Shown here one piece after another: positions 22,701 to 29,397 of a stretch of DNA of 61,568 bases. Below the pieces are notes generated by a model. The model did no database searches. It was given only the letters and a program-made list of their open reading frames with translations, and was not told the DNA's origin. The DNA lies in IMG/VR virus record IMGVR_UViG_3300030107_002736, positions 1 through 61,568 of that record; one strand, given 5' to 3'. Source of the stretch: a virus. The translations under genes were made by a program, and so were the position numbers. Within the stretch, counting starts at the first letter, position 1; each line of letters starts with the position of its first letter.

Positions 22701-24518
22701 ATGGAGAATGGCAAGGCAACCTACTACAGGTTTGCCGACCCTCAGTTGGCAATGTCGGTAATGATGCTGGGCTTTAATCCTAAAAAGCAGTTAGCAGATT
22801 TGTTTGGCGGAACCGATAAGGGCAAGGCCCTGTCCAAAATAATGACTGGACCGGCACAGCTCCTAAGAACGAGCGTGACAAAGACCCCAGCGTTCCATCA
22901 AAAAAATATTTTTAGAGATTCTTGGAATGCAAGCACCCTTATCGGTGGTGGCCCCGGACTTCTCCTGGACTCTCTTAAAAACGCAATTGACCCCAGCTCC
23001 CTAAGAAGGGCGCAGGAGAAAGGGCTGTCAGTTGGTATTGATTTTGTTGCCAACCCTGACGAGTACGGGCTGGAGATGCGCAAGCAGCTCGACCGTAGCA
23101 AGATAGACTGGACGAATCCACTGTCACCTGTTGCGGCAATGTGGCACTTCCTTGGCAGGCTTTCAAAGCAGTCAGAGGTTGCGACAAGACTTGCCGTGTA
23201 CGACAGGGTGATGGCGTTAACTGGAGACAGGGCCCTTGCTCAATACTTGGCTATAGAAATTATGAACTATGGTCGAAGGGGCGCGAATCAGGCTTTTAGT
23301 ACATTCTTGTCCACTGTCCCCTTTATGAACGGTAGGCTGCAGGGTCTTGATGTTCTGTACAGGGGGATCAGGTCTGGCGGCAGAAGCGGTCGCGGTGTTT
23401 CGGATATTCCGGGCATATGGGGCTACGGCCTGAGCAAGGACCAGTACAAAGATCTTCCTTTGTGGAAGAGAAATAGATCTCAGTTAGTTGGAAGAGGTAT
23501 GCAACTCACTGCTGCTACAATGCTGTACTATTTAATGATGCACGACGACGAAGAATATCAAGGGCTTCGTGACGAGGAGAAAGCGGACAACTGGCTACTT
23601 CCTTTGTCGGGTCATGCGTGGTTTAAGTTGCCGATTCCTTTTGAGGTCGGCGTACTTTTTAAAGTTATTCCTGAACAGCTAATGATGGCTATTCTCGAAA
23701 AAGAACACACGCTTGGTGACGCAGGAGCGGAAGCCGTTCGGCAGCTTAGAACATCTTTAAGCTTTGGTGCCCCGCAGTTCATTGCTCCCTTGTATAACGC
23801 TGCTCGCAACTACGACACCTACAGAAAGGATGCCATTGTAGATCAGTGGACTGCGTTGCGTGAGCCAAACCAGCAAAGGGAGATGTACACAAGCAATGTG
23901 GCTCGCTCTATAGCAGATACCGTAAACGCGATTCCTGGGATGAGAGAGATAGATTTTCTGTCCTCTCCCATGAAAGTCGAATACTTGATGCGCCAGTATC
24001 TGGGCACTATGGGGATGTACGGAATCACGATAGCTGATAGGGTGGCGCGTCAAGGGTATCTTCCGTTACCCAACTGGTCGGACAAAGAAAACATTGTAGG
24101 CACCAGCCTTGATTTTGATTTTGAATCCGTTCTTGGTGGCCCAGGGGTTGTGAATGTTCCACTCTTAGGGGATCTGTTAACAGACCCACGGGTGGGAGCA
24201 GGTAGACAACAAGACTTTTACGAGGTCTTGGGGGAGCTTGACGAAGTTGTAGCTACGCTAAACTCAATTAACGAAACAGACCGCAGGGAAGGGTTTGCTT
24301 ACGCACAAAAACACAGGGCGATGCTGGCACAGAAAAACAGGCTCAGCCACCTGCGGAATCAAATGCGAGCGTGGAGAATCCGCAGGGAGGCGCTACAAAA
24401 AAGAGGTGGCAGCATGACCATCGACGAAAAGCGAGCACAGTACTTACGCATGCTTGAAACACGAGAAGGCATATTAACTGGCGTTAGAGATATTATGGCC
24501 AAAGTAAGGGGCGCATAA
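13758..24518 (+). CDS. Giant polyvalent ejected protein (3,586 aa) with two HExxH motifs and an LPD38-like region
   Basis: One uninterrupted frame of 10.76 kb, about 17 % of the genome. The N-terminal 300 residues carry Gly/Ala hydrophobic segments. Charged helical regions follow. Around residues 1315-1415 a segment (GLRTSTSR, then TVGQII) looks like an ASCH-type domain. Two zincin-like motifs are present, HEKAH at about 1973 and HEAIH at about 2311. Residues about 3030-3230 resemble the LPD38 domain of phage polyvalent proteins (PAFHQKNIFRDSW, later PFMNGRLQG). Family knowledge: such giants travel in the virion and enter the cell with the DNA, carrying effector or counter-defence domains. 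Domain calls are by eye. Confidence 0.75.
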   Translation: MPQWKKLPDGSWDFVPDNISIYNQLSQPYSSYDWSQFSAQSSPFQARERQQDGSLFGSAIEGLKSIPAGFVDVPARILQSGIGAVTPFADLPIEKRLREAARRRQQEGFVFRRDPTYLDAFLPDVGAGLGQVGALSLLGRLATRMGPYGLIAGGVALGISEQINRMADQEQKSGKDIPWYTETPAHLIGGLIGLSEMVTPLRLLKGFPGAAKSPFFKRMIRQSRPATAVFSAAGMRSALGSTGAEALQEGFAQGLQSATARGLYDPDALKDVAHSMMEEAKVGGVVGGIADVLATSMRGYNIRGMGYDTEDHFQEEVSLQRADARRRKSKEAEDFFKELDSSLVRRDIDPILKEYGISEGLAEDIHTLFHGAHADMPLHLEHSLASGELDVETMAVLRNRFSANAERAAAQLEKLSNKSKSPLQRRQLYRGAKAIREILGKRLSALDKRIELAGYGIVKLGGLTDSTQYQAIRSDANIPEVVDSSWDTIVGIGHQRDAAIKAGQPMPEYKTILEDYMGGSAGRIGLFRMAEVLGVHGGPGSDAIDVDRVESNGHIPDKTLSSSEAANFSLGDVGRVLFGRKGDRGVIAGLQYTDDLGLSAELETINERIKTLEGELDKAYTEHPRFREVAEAKKGEVYESDDAWTLDKNKNIENWLLKSSQISSLIAGENFKRNELYSRMVLQRLLHAKRVFDTPGTDPQTYRQNKKLKLEAANDLELTTSKDPNEQEAALDAWLQQSIEDAQNTYDRSVERQARLDARKAEIEKKIASTEDESLLVELRQQQVHDVDAHKMFTRDTSAAQLARLATFFNKDVRARRDAIDQRLMMRAYADISGWASRNDHRLTVAESGQTTSRELKKFIEDVLPTRLKRHETIQENLTRTYEKLRGSAKKSPTFESLVRAQFGDGRDSVRKYEEAYGLVTADDVETLLKSKNIFLRGGVPGKDKDKAVKGNIGKTLERRLGTGVESRPFKSLLQNLTGAKSWATASPGQRLLMYSRLLQLPAHRMTLDPRGKVDSEGGGFMPLFLPTFEHNPKADEYLESIMDVLIRPYAFKDERAIPGEQRRTVQNIRNVIEQQRTQAGQEFDGIEFDEALATLIESGVLDHGESSDADLIEEGAILRPSEGSLAPTREGQLGSPSNPKTAETVPELEDVLTFTEAGEGGLKTKVDFNYRGHPLSAITLGHKTIITVDNEYSSDIQFGDILELDDPTGLEDEIRRIGDEYEKGLITDQMMDFFLSKAGHRILVRAGGQGTPLAWRFNYATLSDIATQLSNYRDGISNPKVRTANAAKVARIDGATEPVEFDKARVVPMRYRDGDQGLAMRPGLEGATTLDLIRQGLRTSTSRQKRFPITVGQIIKVQGKDRSDYDFVRVTSGWKSLDEVDQATWTEMEGWGAEAYEKLRKKGYSYFTYERVDPSEIASKSRDAEKAAIATAVVGEVNDQLDPLGNSKLSRYMEALKPSFTAFHFGTRLFKNEADLPDPSDLVTDGMQLIRLEKPFTSEDVIWVSTDIGVTASTVSDLSNVVPVERVLRAVVDGELQGVYKAVDLAIEARASIVMDKKDEVAPDDVAQKELIAYLEDKGYVRMPEDSSVAAPIADEGGDASDYRIRAWAQRKKDRSIAKRFNPESSNSGVWVYNGAVDWAQQNNSSARPYAQLVKDGAVTIPVKPFESFDIPDWTEYAAFLEDIRTEYAKSGVLPYLTEAGFGELDAKQKIRNQLIRNPSLLTPASSVVHDYYSDKTTSGLTIIGELLSKRRSKEDRLDFLRQVLPVINQVERESRTLGPTIEEWKDILSTVGLKHVPYSEFMPDVDVDDISDDDLKKYEEESRQILGDNTRLDGIEFSKEDLVWQRRYQLLHDLVAPEAKAFFVVGSAPDADYLGFSSNFGSDAQVERDDEQYTFINRAKMLQSFELSGEKAVPVWKVQGGIVTKDQVVRGGDTDSTFYANVRKFTPDGVPGLGPDGFERIEDSLVMLIAHEKAHSFITAQLVGTERGQFDKGQGDISSAIYEDVINNYALNELPRLAWAALRSRMETRRLDKLRAAPKSFKADTVSPNLNIIEGARRMPLGGDFVSDVIERQAELEDQSPRSDYHKHVRENKKIFEAKASAVRVKEILNDPKMKKHVDDAVRRWNKQNEKKITRKEYIERYASQITSTLGLQALEDAGVLESVSGRLRRAENIPATESVLRFNTSEGSKILSELIVGDAVPTSIEARASAVRRAHLEESQKRFGHLKTEALITLAKLRVPDNIKTQFVDDIDGLFQGNSEVMVRGEMLPQTRAAVYDSAANRIIINLAAIDPDNMMDAEMVIREAVTHEAIHALKARGHFYESELSHLRAYVRNNVVPEEWDKEAHDMGLTWFEREVYRQKESNLGELEVEEESILALMQALSQDGVPEAREGGSGAKLRKTKNRMMEFFDAVVGAAKETDIGGVMKIFSAVESGAVGMRGAGYRGETDFDAEKDEIRSMRLSRYADPAELQELTKAIALRDAAPNESMRSKEQEKVDKIADRIVGRRSRIQESANPVDGVQAIDNERRAVEEVRATNSYAIPLLGNKMWTAKDNRQARDAALDEYFRIKKGESGYTMPRDWMNMFDNQTRNTTTLEDLVKEAIENGLVTPTAKGGSFKKSLEEGVLGPDSISGNNPEETLENIKTSRDQLRYQFLDRRQWVVKQTDRLLELQNRASIDAETAALVAIRNADNAVNWLEGIMERGPMSYLGQSTSRGSWDIAPVYDDQLQEKYGGDGQVGSLLDIFAFIANPKDEQAAAVYGMAKRIRWTRLRRDETRAQVYPDPMRPNIERDLQSPELASQLRMFDEAYERINPKNKKTGERMWSEAFLDKVIEDTEANNEHIIEFWDHYQAFNRAMIETSYRAGLLTRSQRDEWIAMPYTPFYRDTSKEDQSPIGSSGEMVKRGKVMVERAIRGSFEPIKSDLVSNIMENTQALIRDMTMNVATARTARDAVSLGDAEQVSVSDMRSALDDRIVRVMENGKATYYRFADPQLAMSVMMLGFNPKKQLADLFGGTDKGKALSKIMTGPAQLLRTSVTKTPAFHQKNIFRDSWNASTLIGGGPGLLLDSLKNAIDPSSLRRAQEKGLSVGIDFVANPDEYGLEMRKQLDRSKIDWTNPLSPVAAMWHFLGRLSKQSEVATRLAVYDRVMALTGDRALAQYLAIEIMNYGRRGANQAFSTFLSTVPFMNGRLQGLDVLYRGIRSGGRSGRGVSDIPGIWGYGLSKDQYKDLPLWKRNRSQLVGRGMQLTAATMLYYLMMHDDEEYQGLRDEEKADNWLLPLSGHAWFKLPIPFEVGVLFKVIPEQLMMAILEKEHTLGDAGAEAVRQLRTSLSFGAPQFIAPLYNAARNYDTYRKDAIVDQWTALREPNQQREMYTSNVARSIADTVNAIPGMREIDFLSSPMKVEYLMRQYLGTMGMYGITIADRVARQGYLPLPNWSDKENIVGTSLDFDFESVLGGPGVVNVPLLGDLLTDPRVGAGRQQDFYEVLGELDEVVATLNSINETDRREGFAYAQKHRAMLAQKNRLSHLRNQMRAWRIRREALQKRGGSMTIDEKRAQYLRMLETREGILTGVRDIMAKVRGA

Positions 24519-24519
24519 G

Positions 24520-24936
24520 ATGGCGGTTGACTCACCAGTCTGGCACCTTCGCAGAGAACTAGAGAAAGGCGATGCGGTGTGGGGGCGCTTGTACAACAAA
24601 GATGATGGCCACGACTTCTGGACTATTGAGAACTCAGCAAAATTAATTCCTGCAGGGTTGCACCCGTGCGTAAAAGACTACTATCACCGTGGGAATTACC
24701 CGACGTTTGAAATTATTGTTGAGGGCAGGGACCGCCTGTTGTTTCACGCGGCTAATTATGCGAACGAACTTGAGGGCTGCATTGCCCCTGGAAAAAGCAG
24801 GGGTGAGACAGAGGACGGCAGGCTTGCAGTATGGAGTAGCAAGAGGGCCTTTAATGAATTTTGGGAAATAGTAAAAGACGAAGATTCTTTTTTGCTTTTA
24901 ATCGAAGACTTAACTGAGGACAGCAACGATGAGTAG
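24520..24936 (+). CDS. DUF5675-like protein at the head of the lysis region
   Basis: A 138-residue protein starting two bases after the giant gene. The central motif order IPAG, then VEGRDRLLFH, then GCI matches my memory of the DUF5675 family, which is common in phages and lacks a firmly assigned activity. The conserved His and Cys could be catalytic. It is directly followed, with overlap, by a holin-like gene, so a role in lysis or cell-wall modification is plausible but is inference from context. Confidence 0.65.
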   Translation: MAVDSPVWHLRRELEKGDAVWGRLYNKDDGHDFWTIENSAKLIPAGLHPCVKDYYHRGNYPTFEIIVEGRDRLLFHAANYANELEGCIAPGKSRGETEDGRLAVWSSKRAFNEFWEIVKDEDSFLLLIEDLTEDSNDE

Positions 24937-25162
24937 GTTTTTAAGTGTGTTTAAGGACAACAACGACTGGAATGAAAAGACTATTATCGGAGCAATTTCT
25001 TTTGCGATGATGGTTACTACTGCTGTCGTTGACGTAACAACCGGGGTGTGGGGAATGGAACTTCAAATTCAAGAATTTATTTATAATAGTTTCTTGATCA
25101 TCACCCTGGGGTGCTTCTCAATTAGTGGTATTGAAAAGTGGGCACCTCAACGAGATGACTGA
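24929..25162 (+). CDS. Holin-like protein with two transmembrane segments
   Basis: A 77-residue protein with hydrophobic segments at about residues 18-40 and 50-68 separated by a short polar link, and a hydrophilic N-terminus containing DDW-like acidic residues. Size and topology match class II-type holins, which form lesions in the inner membrane to time lysis. It overlaps its upstream neighbour by 8 bases and the next gene by one base, so the set is co-translated. No experimental family is claimed. Confidence 0.7.
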   Translation: MSRFLSVFKDNNDWNEKTIIGAISFAMMVTTAVVDVTTGVWGMELQIQEFIYNSFLIITLGCFSISGIEKWAPQRDD

Positions 25163-25554
25163 TGGCAGTGCTAAGCGATGAGACCCACATCTCCATGCCT
25201 TTGCGTAACCTCCTGTCTATTGTGGCAGGGGTTGCGGTGGGGGTGTGGGCTTACTTTGGAATCGTTGAGCGACTGAACAACATCGAAACTTCATTGATGA
25301 TGATGGAGCAAGACGTTGAACTAAATTCAGAGTTCAGGGTTCGTTGGCCTAGGGGTGAACTAGGTTCGCTTCCAGCAGACGCAGAGCAGTTCATGCTGTT
25401 AGGCCACCTTGAAACACAGCTTGAAAAACTGGTCGAAGAGGTGGAGTCAGGAAGTGCCCCTTTTGATCAGCAGCAAGAGCTTACGCTTCAATGGTACGCT
25501 CAACGTATTTCTGAGCTTGAATCGCAGGTCGAAGACATAAGGGCGCGAAGGTAA
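25162..25554 (+). CDS. Single-pass membrane protein with coiled-coil domain (lysis accessory candidate)
   Basis: A 130-residue protein with one membrane segment at about residues 17-36 and a long acidic helical C-terminal part with heptad-like Leu spacing. Its ATG shares a base with the preceding TGA. The inner-membrane anchor plus periplasmic-length coiled coil is what i-spanins look like. It could equally be a structural membrane protein. It lies in a run of four lysis-type membrane genes. Confidence 0.65.
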   Translation: MAVLSDETHISMPLRNLLSIVAGVAVGVWAYFGIVERLNNIETSLMMMEQDVELNSEFRVRWPRGELGSLPADAEQFMLLGHLETQLEKLVEEVESGSAPFDQQQELTLQWYAQRISELESQVEDIRARR

Positions 25555-25841
25555 TGGCTAATGGTATATCTAAGGCAACCTCCCTCCCTGCGATAAGTGT
25601 AGGTTTTGCAATATCTATATTGGTTGCTACATGGGTGGCAGGCGGTAGATTTGAGGGCATGGAGAGGGCTGACTCTCAGGCAATGGTTGAGATAGAAGAC
25701 ATAAGGGACAGGCAAAGAAAGTACATAGGACAGCAGGGAAGCCTGACCCTTCAGATTGAAGAACTACAAGACTTAGTAACCGCACTTGAAAGAGAGATTG
25801 CTCTCCTGAAGGTGAGGCTAGAAATAGAAAACAATGAGTAA
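25554..25841 (+). CDS. Small membrane-anchored coiled-coil protein
   Basis: A 95-residue protein with a membrane segment at about residues 12-32 followed by a helical region rich in Glu, Gln and Leu. It is translationally coupled to the previous gene (TAATG). It has the same topology as its neighbour but a different sequence. Possible spanin component or membrane accessory protein; no lipobox is present. Confidence 0.6.
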   Translation: MANGISKATSLPAISVGFAISILVATWVAGGRFEGMERADSQAMVEIEDIRDRQRKYIGQQGSLTLQIEELQDLVTALEREIALLKVRLEIENNE

Positions 25842-26646
25842 TGGAATTGCGTCCTTAGACCCTGACGACCCAAAGAAAGCTGCGCATCCTTGGCGTTTCT
25901 CCCGAAGCCATCCGGCTGGCAACCTTGCGTTGCCTATGAACATTCGCCAATTGGCCGCAGACGTGATAGGCAAACAATTTCGCGAACGACTTGGACTTGA
26001 GTCGTTGGGTAGCCTTATTGGTGAAAGAGAAATTACTGAGGCAGATTTAAGACCCGCAGAGTTGAGGGCGTTACGGGAAGCGGCTGTCAGGGCCATGGGA
26101 AACCAGGCCCTTAGCAGGGCCAGTATTGGGTATCGTCATTACGACACCACTGACGAAGATGCTTATGCGGATGTGGGGGCAGCAAGAATGCTTTCACCAC
26201 TGTCGGTTCTTGATAAGCTCTTTGACCCCAACTACAGCATGAAGACAACAATAGGGCAGGGGAACCTTGAGCGTGATCCAGACACCGGAGAATACTACGT
26301 CTACGATCAGTATAATTTTAACGAAAGAAGGCCTGAGCCAACCCCCCTTATAGGGACAAGGGAGGAGCCTGGTGCCATGCGTATTTTTGGTGGAAGGATG
26401 GCGCAGTCTGGTGCCTATGGCCTGCCTAGGGCGATTGGCTCTGCGTATGGAAGCCCGGAGGGTGAGGGCAGCCGTGTTCGTATTAACTTAGGGGATCTTG
26501 AAGACGCTCTTGCAAGAGGTCGCGGAGAGGAGGTTAACCCACTAAGAAAAGGCCTTAGTTATTTAGCTGGTTTGTTGAGGCGTGGGCCAAGGGTTCCCGA
26601 TGCGCCACCACCAATAGCTGACCCACTAAACCCCTTGATAGACTAA
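25834..26646 (+). CDS. Hypothetical 270-aa phage protein
   Basis: Overlaps the previous gene by 8 bases. The middle part contains IGYRHYDTTDEDAYADVG, then DPDTGEYYVYDQYNFNER, a pattern I recall from terminal regions of other large phage proteins but cannot name. It is followed by a Pro-rich C-terminus. No signal peptide or membrane segment. Context between lysis-type genes and a zinc ribbon gene does not settle the function. Confidence 0.6.
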   Translation: MSNGIASLDPDDPKKAAHPWRFSRSHPAGNLALPMNIRQLAADVIGKQFRERLGLESLGSLIGEREITEADLRPAELRALREAAVRAMGNQALSRASIGYRHYDTTDEDAYADVGAARMLSPLSVLDKLFDPNYSMKTTIGQGNLERDPDTGEYYVYDQYNFNERRPEPTPLIGTREEPGAMRIFGGRMAQSGAYGLPRAIGSAYGSPEGEGSRVRINLGDLEDALARGRGEEVNPLRKGLSYLAGLLRRGPRVPDAPPPIADPLNPLID

Positions 26647-26650
26647 CTAG

Positions 26651-26866
26651 ATGGATTGCCTGCGGTGTGGCGAGGAAAATGACGACGATGCTGACTTCTG
26701 TTGGTTTTGCGGGTGGGCGTTTATAGGAGATTCTACAATCTGCTCAACGTGCAATCAAACCTTAAAAAAATATGAGGAGTGTGAGGGATGTACTGACGAG
26801 AGCGACAAGGATGCTTGGACAAGTAACGACCTTGATGACTGGTACCATCTAGCAGAGGAGATCTGA
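26651..26866 (+). CDS. Double zinc-ribbon protein
   Basis: A 71-residue acidic protein with four CxxC pairs: CLRC, CWFC, CSTC and CEGC. This is the pattern of a double zinc ribbon. Phage proteins of this size can bind nucleic acids or host transcription factors. It ends one base before the phosphoesterase gene, so the two are probably co-expressed. Confidence 0.7.
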   Translation: MDCLRCGEENDDDADFCWFCGWAFIGDSTICSTCNQTLKKYEECEGCTDESDKDAWTSNDLDDWYHLAEEI

Positions 26867-26867
26867 G

Positions 26868-27710
26868 ATGAAACACCTAGTCGTATTCTTTGGAGATTTG
26901 CATTGTGGTTCAACGGTGGGCCTGTGTCCGCCCGAAGGTATAGAGCTTGACGATGGCGGGATGTACATGCCCAACAAAGGGCAACAGTGGCTGTGGAGCA
27001 ACTGGGAAGAGGCGTGGGCTAAGATCAAGTCCATCAAAAGACACAACAGACGCGCCAAGCTACATCTTGTAATCAACGGTGACGCCACTGACGGCGACCA
27101 CCACCGCACCACCCAGATCGCAACGGGCCACGAAGGAGTGCATGTGGGTTGTGCCATCGAATCCCTCCGAGTGCCCTTGGCACTTAAACCCGACAGTGTG
27201 CATGTGATAAGGGGTACGTCTGCTCATGTCGGTAGAGCAGGAGGCCTAGAAGAGGGTATGGCAAAAGCCCTTAAGGGTATGGGTTGGCCCGTTGTTGAAG
27301 ACCCCGACACCGGAACACTCTCTTCTTATACGCGAAGCATAAAGGTTGGCGACTTTGTGTTTGACGTGAAGCACCACGGTCGCATGGGAAGAAGGGCGCA
27401 CACCAAGGGTCCGTACATGCGCTGGTACGCACAAGATATATTCTTCAACTACCTCATGGACGGAGAAGACCCACCCGACCTCGCTATTCGCTCACACTTT
27501 CACCAGTTCGCAGATAGCGGAGACATACATAAAGTAAAAACCAGAGCTGTGGCATTACCTGCGTGGCAGCTGGCTACGGAGTATGTGCACAGGGTTGCTG
27601 AGAGCCTGGCCGACGTAGGTCTTGTATATTTTGAGGTTGATGATGATGATTATAGGATGGGTAAAATACTTTTTACCCCCGATAGACCAACCACTGTGGA
27701 GGTAGGATGA
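26868..27710 (+). CDS. Calcineurin-like metallophosphoesterase
   Basis: A 280-residue protein with the order of metal-binding motifs of the metallophosphoesterase superfamily: GDLHCGS near residue 9 (DxH), INGDATDGDHH near residue 68, a HV[GI]R-type loop, KHHG near residue 170, and RSHFHQF near 208. It could hydrolyse phosphodiester or phosphomonoester bonds with two metal ions. Cytoplasmic by sequence. Substrate unknown; phage members may process nucleic acid ends or signalling nucleotides. Confidence 0.8.
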   Translation: MKHLVVFFGDLHCGSTVGLCPPEGIELDDGGMYMPNKGQQWLWSNWEEAWAKIKSIKRHNRRAKLHLVINGDATDGDHHRTTQIATGHEGVHVGCAIESLRVPLALKPDSVHVIRGTSAHVGRAGGLEEGMAKALKGMGWPVVEDPDTGTLSSYTRSIKVGDFVFDVKHHGRMGRRAHTKGPYMRWYAQDIFFNYLMDGEDPPDLAIRSHFHQFADSGDIHKVKTRAVALPAWQLATEYVHRVAESLADVGLVYFEVDDDDYRMGKILFTPDRPTTVEVG

Positions 27711-27970
27711 GACCAGCGATCACAGAAGCCGACTTACTGGAGCAGGTACAGAACGCTTTAGATTTTGCAAGCGATCCCGAGGGTGCGGTGTCAACCAAGG
27801 AGTTGTCCGAAGCTCTCAACATACCAACCGAAAAAGTAAGGACCCGAATAAGAAAGCTCATTGAGCAAAACGTAGTTGAGGTTGTTAAGGTTCCACGAAC
27901 AAACATCGTTGGCGTGGTTCAGCACCAGTTCTGCTACCGCCTTGTTCAAAACCCGGAAGAAAACCCATGA
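27707..27970 (+). CDS. Winged helix-turn-helix protein
   Basis: An 87-residue protein. Residues about 28-65 fit a helix-turn-helix (STKELSEALNIPTEKVRTRI) and the following strand pair fits a wing. ATGA coupling joins it to the phosphoesterase gene. Probably a DNA-binding regulator or a small adaptor. It is one of two clear candidate DNA-binding proteins that could act at the repeated palindromes at 40.9-46.1 kb, which is speculative. Confidence 0.65.
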   Translation: MRPAITEADLLEQVQNALDFASDPEGAVSTKELSEALNIPTEKVRTRIRKLIEQNVVEVVKVPRTNIVGVVQHQFCYRLVQNPEENP

Positions 27971-28593
27971 GCAGGAATTATTTTTTACCAGTCCTGATCT
28001 TTGCCGGGCTTATATCATTTTGCGGAATTATTTTTAACAGCAATGCCGAAGCCAGGACTCGTGCTGCTGTCGCAGAGAGCAAGGTCGAAGAATTAGAAGC
28101 TGAACGAGTGGAGCTTGAGTCCGAATTGATGGAATCGAAGGAGGGCTACATCCTCCTGAAGGACAGCCTGGACCAAGCGCACGATTCTCTATCTGAAATT
28201 AGAGAATCTGCAAAAAACGACGCTCTCACAGCCTCTCTAAGCTACAACGAGAACCTTACTACACTACGGACTAGGCTGGAAGGTCAAAGTGGCTTAGAGG
28301 CCCTGCTGGACACCTTAGAATTGAATCATCAAAAAGAGGTGTCCGCATACCAGACTCAGATCGCTACATTGGAGGCGGATAACGCTTTACTGTGGCAAAG
28401 AGTCGAAAGTCTGGACTCAATGTGGGTTATGGAGCAGGATCTTAACGAAGCACTGAGGCTTGAGGTTGCCGCTCTTAACGAGCAGTCGGACGCATGGAAG
28501 AGTGTTGCTAACCGTAGCGTCTTCGGAAGGATCGGGGGTGCCGTTCCGTATATCTTAGCCGGTGTTGCTATTGGGTCGCTCGTACAAAACTAA
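27967..28593 (+). CDS. Membrane-anchored coiled-coil protein (spanin-like)
   Basis: A 208-residue protein with a hydrophobic N-terminal segment (about residues 5-24), about 140 residues of Glu/Leu-rich coiled coil, and a second hydrophobic segment near the C-terminus (about 188-206). The architecture fits a protein that spans the periplasm or joins membranes, such as a unimolecular spanin, although the C-terminal segment is atypical. It is coupled to the previous gene by ATGA. Confidence 0.65.
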   Translation: MSRNYFLPVLIFAGLISFCGIIFNSNAEARTRAAVAESKVEELEAERVELESELMESKEGYILLKDSLDQAHDSLSEIRESAKNDALTASLSYNENLTTLRTRLEGQSGLEALLDTLELNHQKEVSAYQTQIATLEADNALLWQRVESLDSMWVMEQDLNEALRLEVAALNEQSDAWKSVANRSVFGRIGGAVPYILAGVAIGSLVQN

Positions 28594-28924
28594 GACACAC
28601 GAAAGACAGTTCGGGCCAAAGGCGGATTGGATTCGCAGGCTATCCTGTCACACCTGTGGCAAGTGGGGGCCCAGCGACCCCGCTCATATGAGGTCCCGTG
28701 GGGCTGGGGGTACAAGCGAACATCTTGTACCGCTTTGTCGGGACTGCCACATGGAGCAACACGCCAAGGGAATCAAGACTTTCTTTAAGAAGCATGGAAT
28801 AGATGATCACATGGCTTTGGCTGAAGAGTACCATCAGCGGTGGTTACGCAGGCAAAGCAAAGAGGGAGACGACAGGGACTTGCTTCACTACTTCTCCCTG
28901 CTAGAGTCCTCCGGTCTCCCGTAA
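28562..28924 (+). CDS. HNH endonuclease
   Basis: About 120 residues with non-ATG start options (GTG 28562, TTG 28565 or 28571), overlapping the previous gene in another frame. It contains CHTCGKW, then DPAHMRSRGAGG, then LVPLCRDCHMEQH. This is the paired Cys zinc-binding and His-Asn-His-type ββα-metal layout of HNH nucleases. Phage HNH proteins nick DNA during packaging or homing. It closes the late plus-strand block and faces a convergent minus-strand gene. Confidence 0.8.
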   Translation: MLLLGRSYKTKTHERQFGPKADWIRRLSCHTCGKWGPSDPAHMRSRGAGGTSEHLVPLCRDCHMEQHAKGIKTFFKKHGIDDHMALAEEYHQRWLRRQSKEGDDRDLLHYFSLLESSGLP

Positions 28925-29110
28925 CCTCTGGACCATGTTGTCGTCAGAGGTTGCTTGATCCTGCCTGACCGCCTGCATTTTCCAGGTGGACTTACCGGCC
29001 CTGAGTCCATGGCGAATCCCTGCCCCCACTCCATACAGAACACACGCTGTCAAAATGCAGACAGTTCCGATATTCAAATATTTTTCTTTCCAGCTGTGTG
29101 TCTTTTTCAT
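28901..29110 (-). CDS. Small single-pass membrane protein
   Basis: A 69-residue protein if started at ATG 29110; an in-frame ATG at 29173 would give 90 residues. It has one hydrophobic segment (YLNIGTVCILTACVLYGVGAG). Its end overlaps the convergent HNH gene by 24 bases. It is the last gene of the minus-strand recombination cluster. Function unknown. Confidence 0.55.
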   Translation of the reverse strand: MKKTHSWKEKYLNIGTVCILTACVLYGVGAGIRHGLRAGKSTWKMQAVRQDQATSDDNMVQRLRETGGL

Positions 29111-29220
29111 TTTGTTCCAAAAGAAAGGAGGCCGCCCTGTTGAAGTAAACAACAACAGTAGTAGCATGGTCATTTAAGTCAGGCTACGGGGAGGACCGCA
29201 GCTGTGACACCTCCGAACTC

Positions 29221-29397
29221 TTACGCCTCTATCGTTTTCTCTTTCTTAATGTACTGGGTTACGCAATGTACTATGTACCTAGTCCTGCTCCATCCTTTTC
29301 GTTCCGCCATCTGGCAGACATCATTGTAAAGTCCCCTTGGTACATGAAGAAGGACCTTCTTCTTCTCCCCTCTAGGTTGACTAGAACGGGAGCCCAT
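29221..29397 (-). CDS. Ribbon-helix-helix (Arc/MetJ-type) DNA-binding protein
   Basis: A 58-residue protein whose ATG lies within the last codons of the SSB-like gene. After a basic N-terminus, KKVLLHVPRGLYNDVCQMA forms a beta strand plus helix and ERKGWSRTRYIVHCVTQYI gives the second helix, the usual RHH arrangement. RHH dimers bind short palindromic operators. It may autoregulate the recombination cluster or act at other phage operators; targets unknown. Confidence 0.65.
   Translation of the reverse strand: MGSRSSQPRGEKKKVLLHVPRGLYNDVCQMAERKGWSRTRYIVHCVTQYIKKEKTIEA

Noticed and set aside
13758-24518. N4-type virion RNA polymerase as identity of the giant protein
   Set aside because: The length is similar, but I could not find the T7-type polymerase motifs (TxxGR, the Lys/Tyr-Gly helix or the HDS motif), and the C-terminal region fits LPD38 better.
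28923-28952. AACCTCTG/CAGAGGTT hairpin as terminator at the convergent HNH gene end
   Set aside because: An 8-bp stem is present, but no T tract follows on either strand and it lies in the coding end of the small membrane protein gene.
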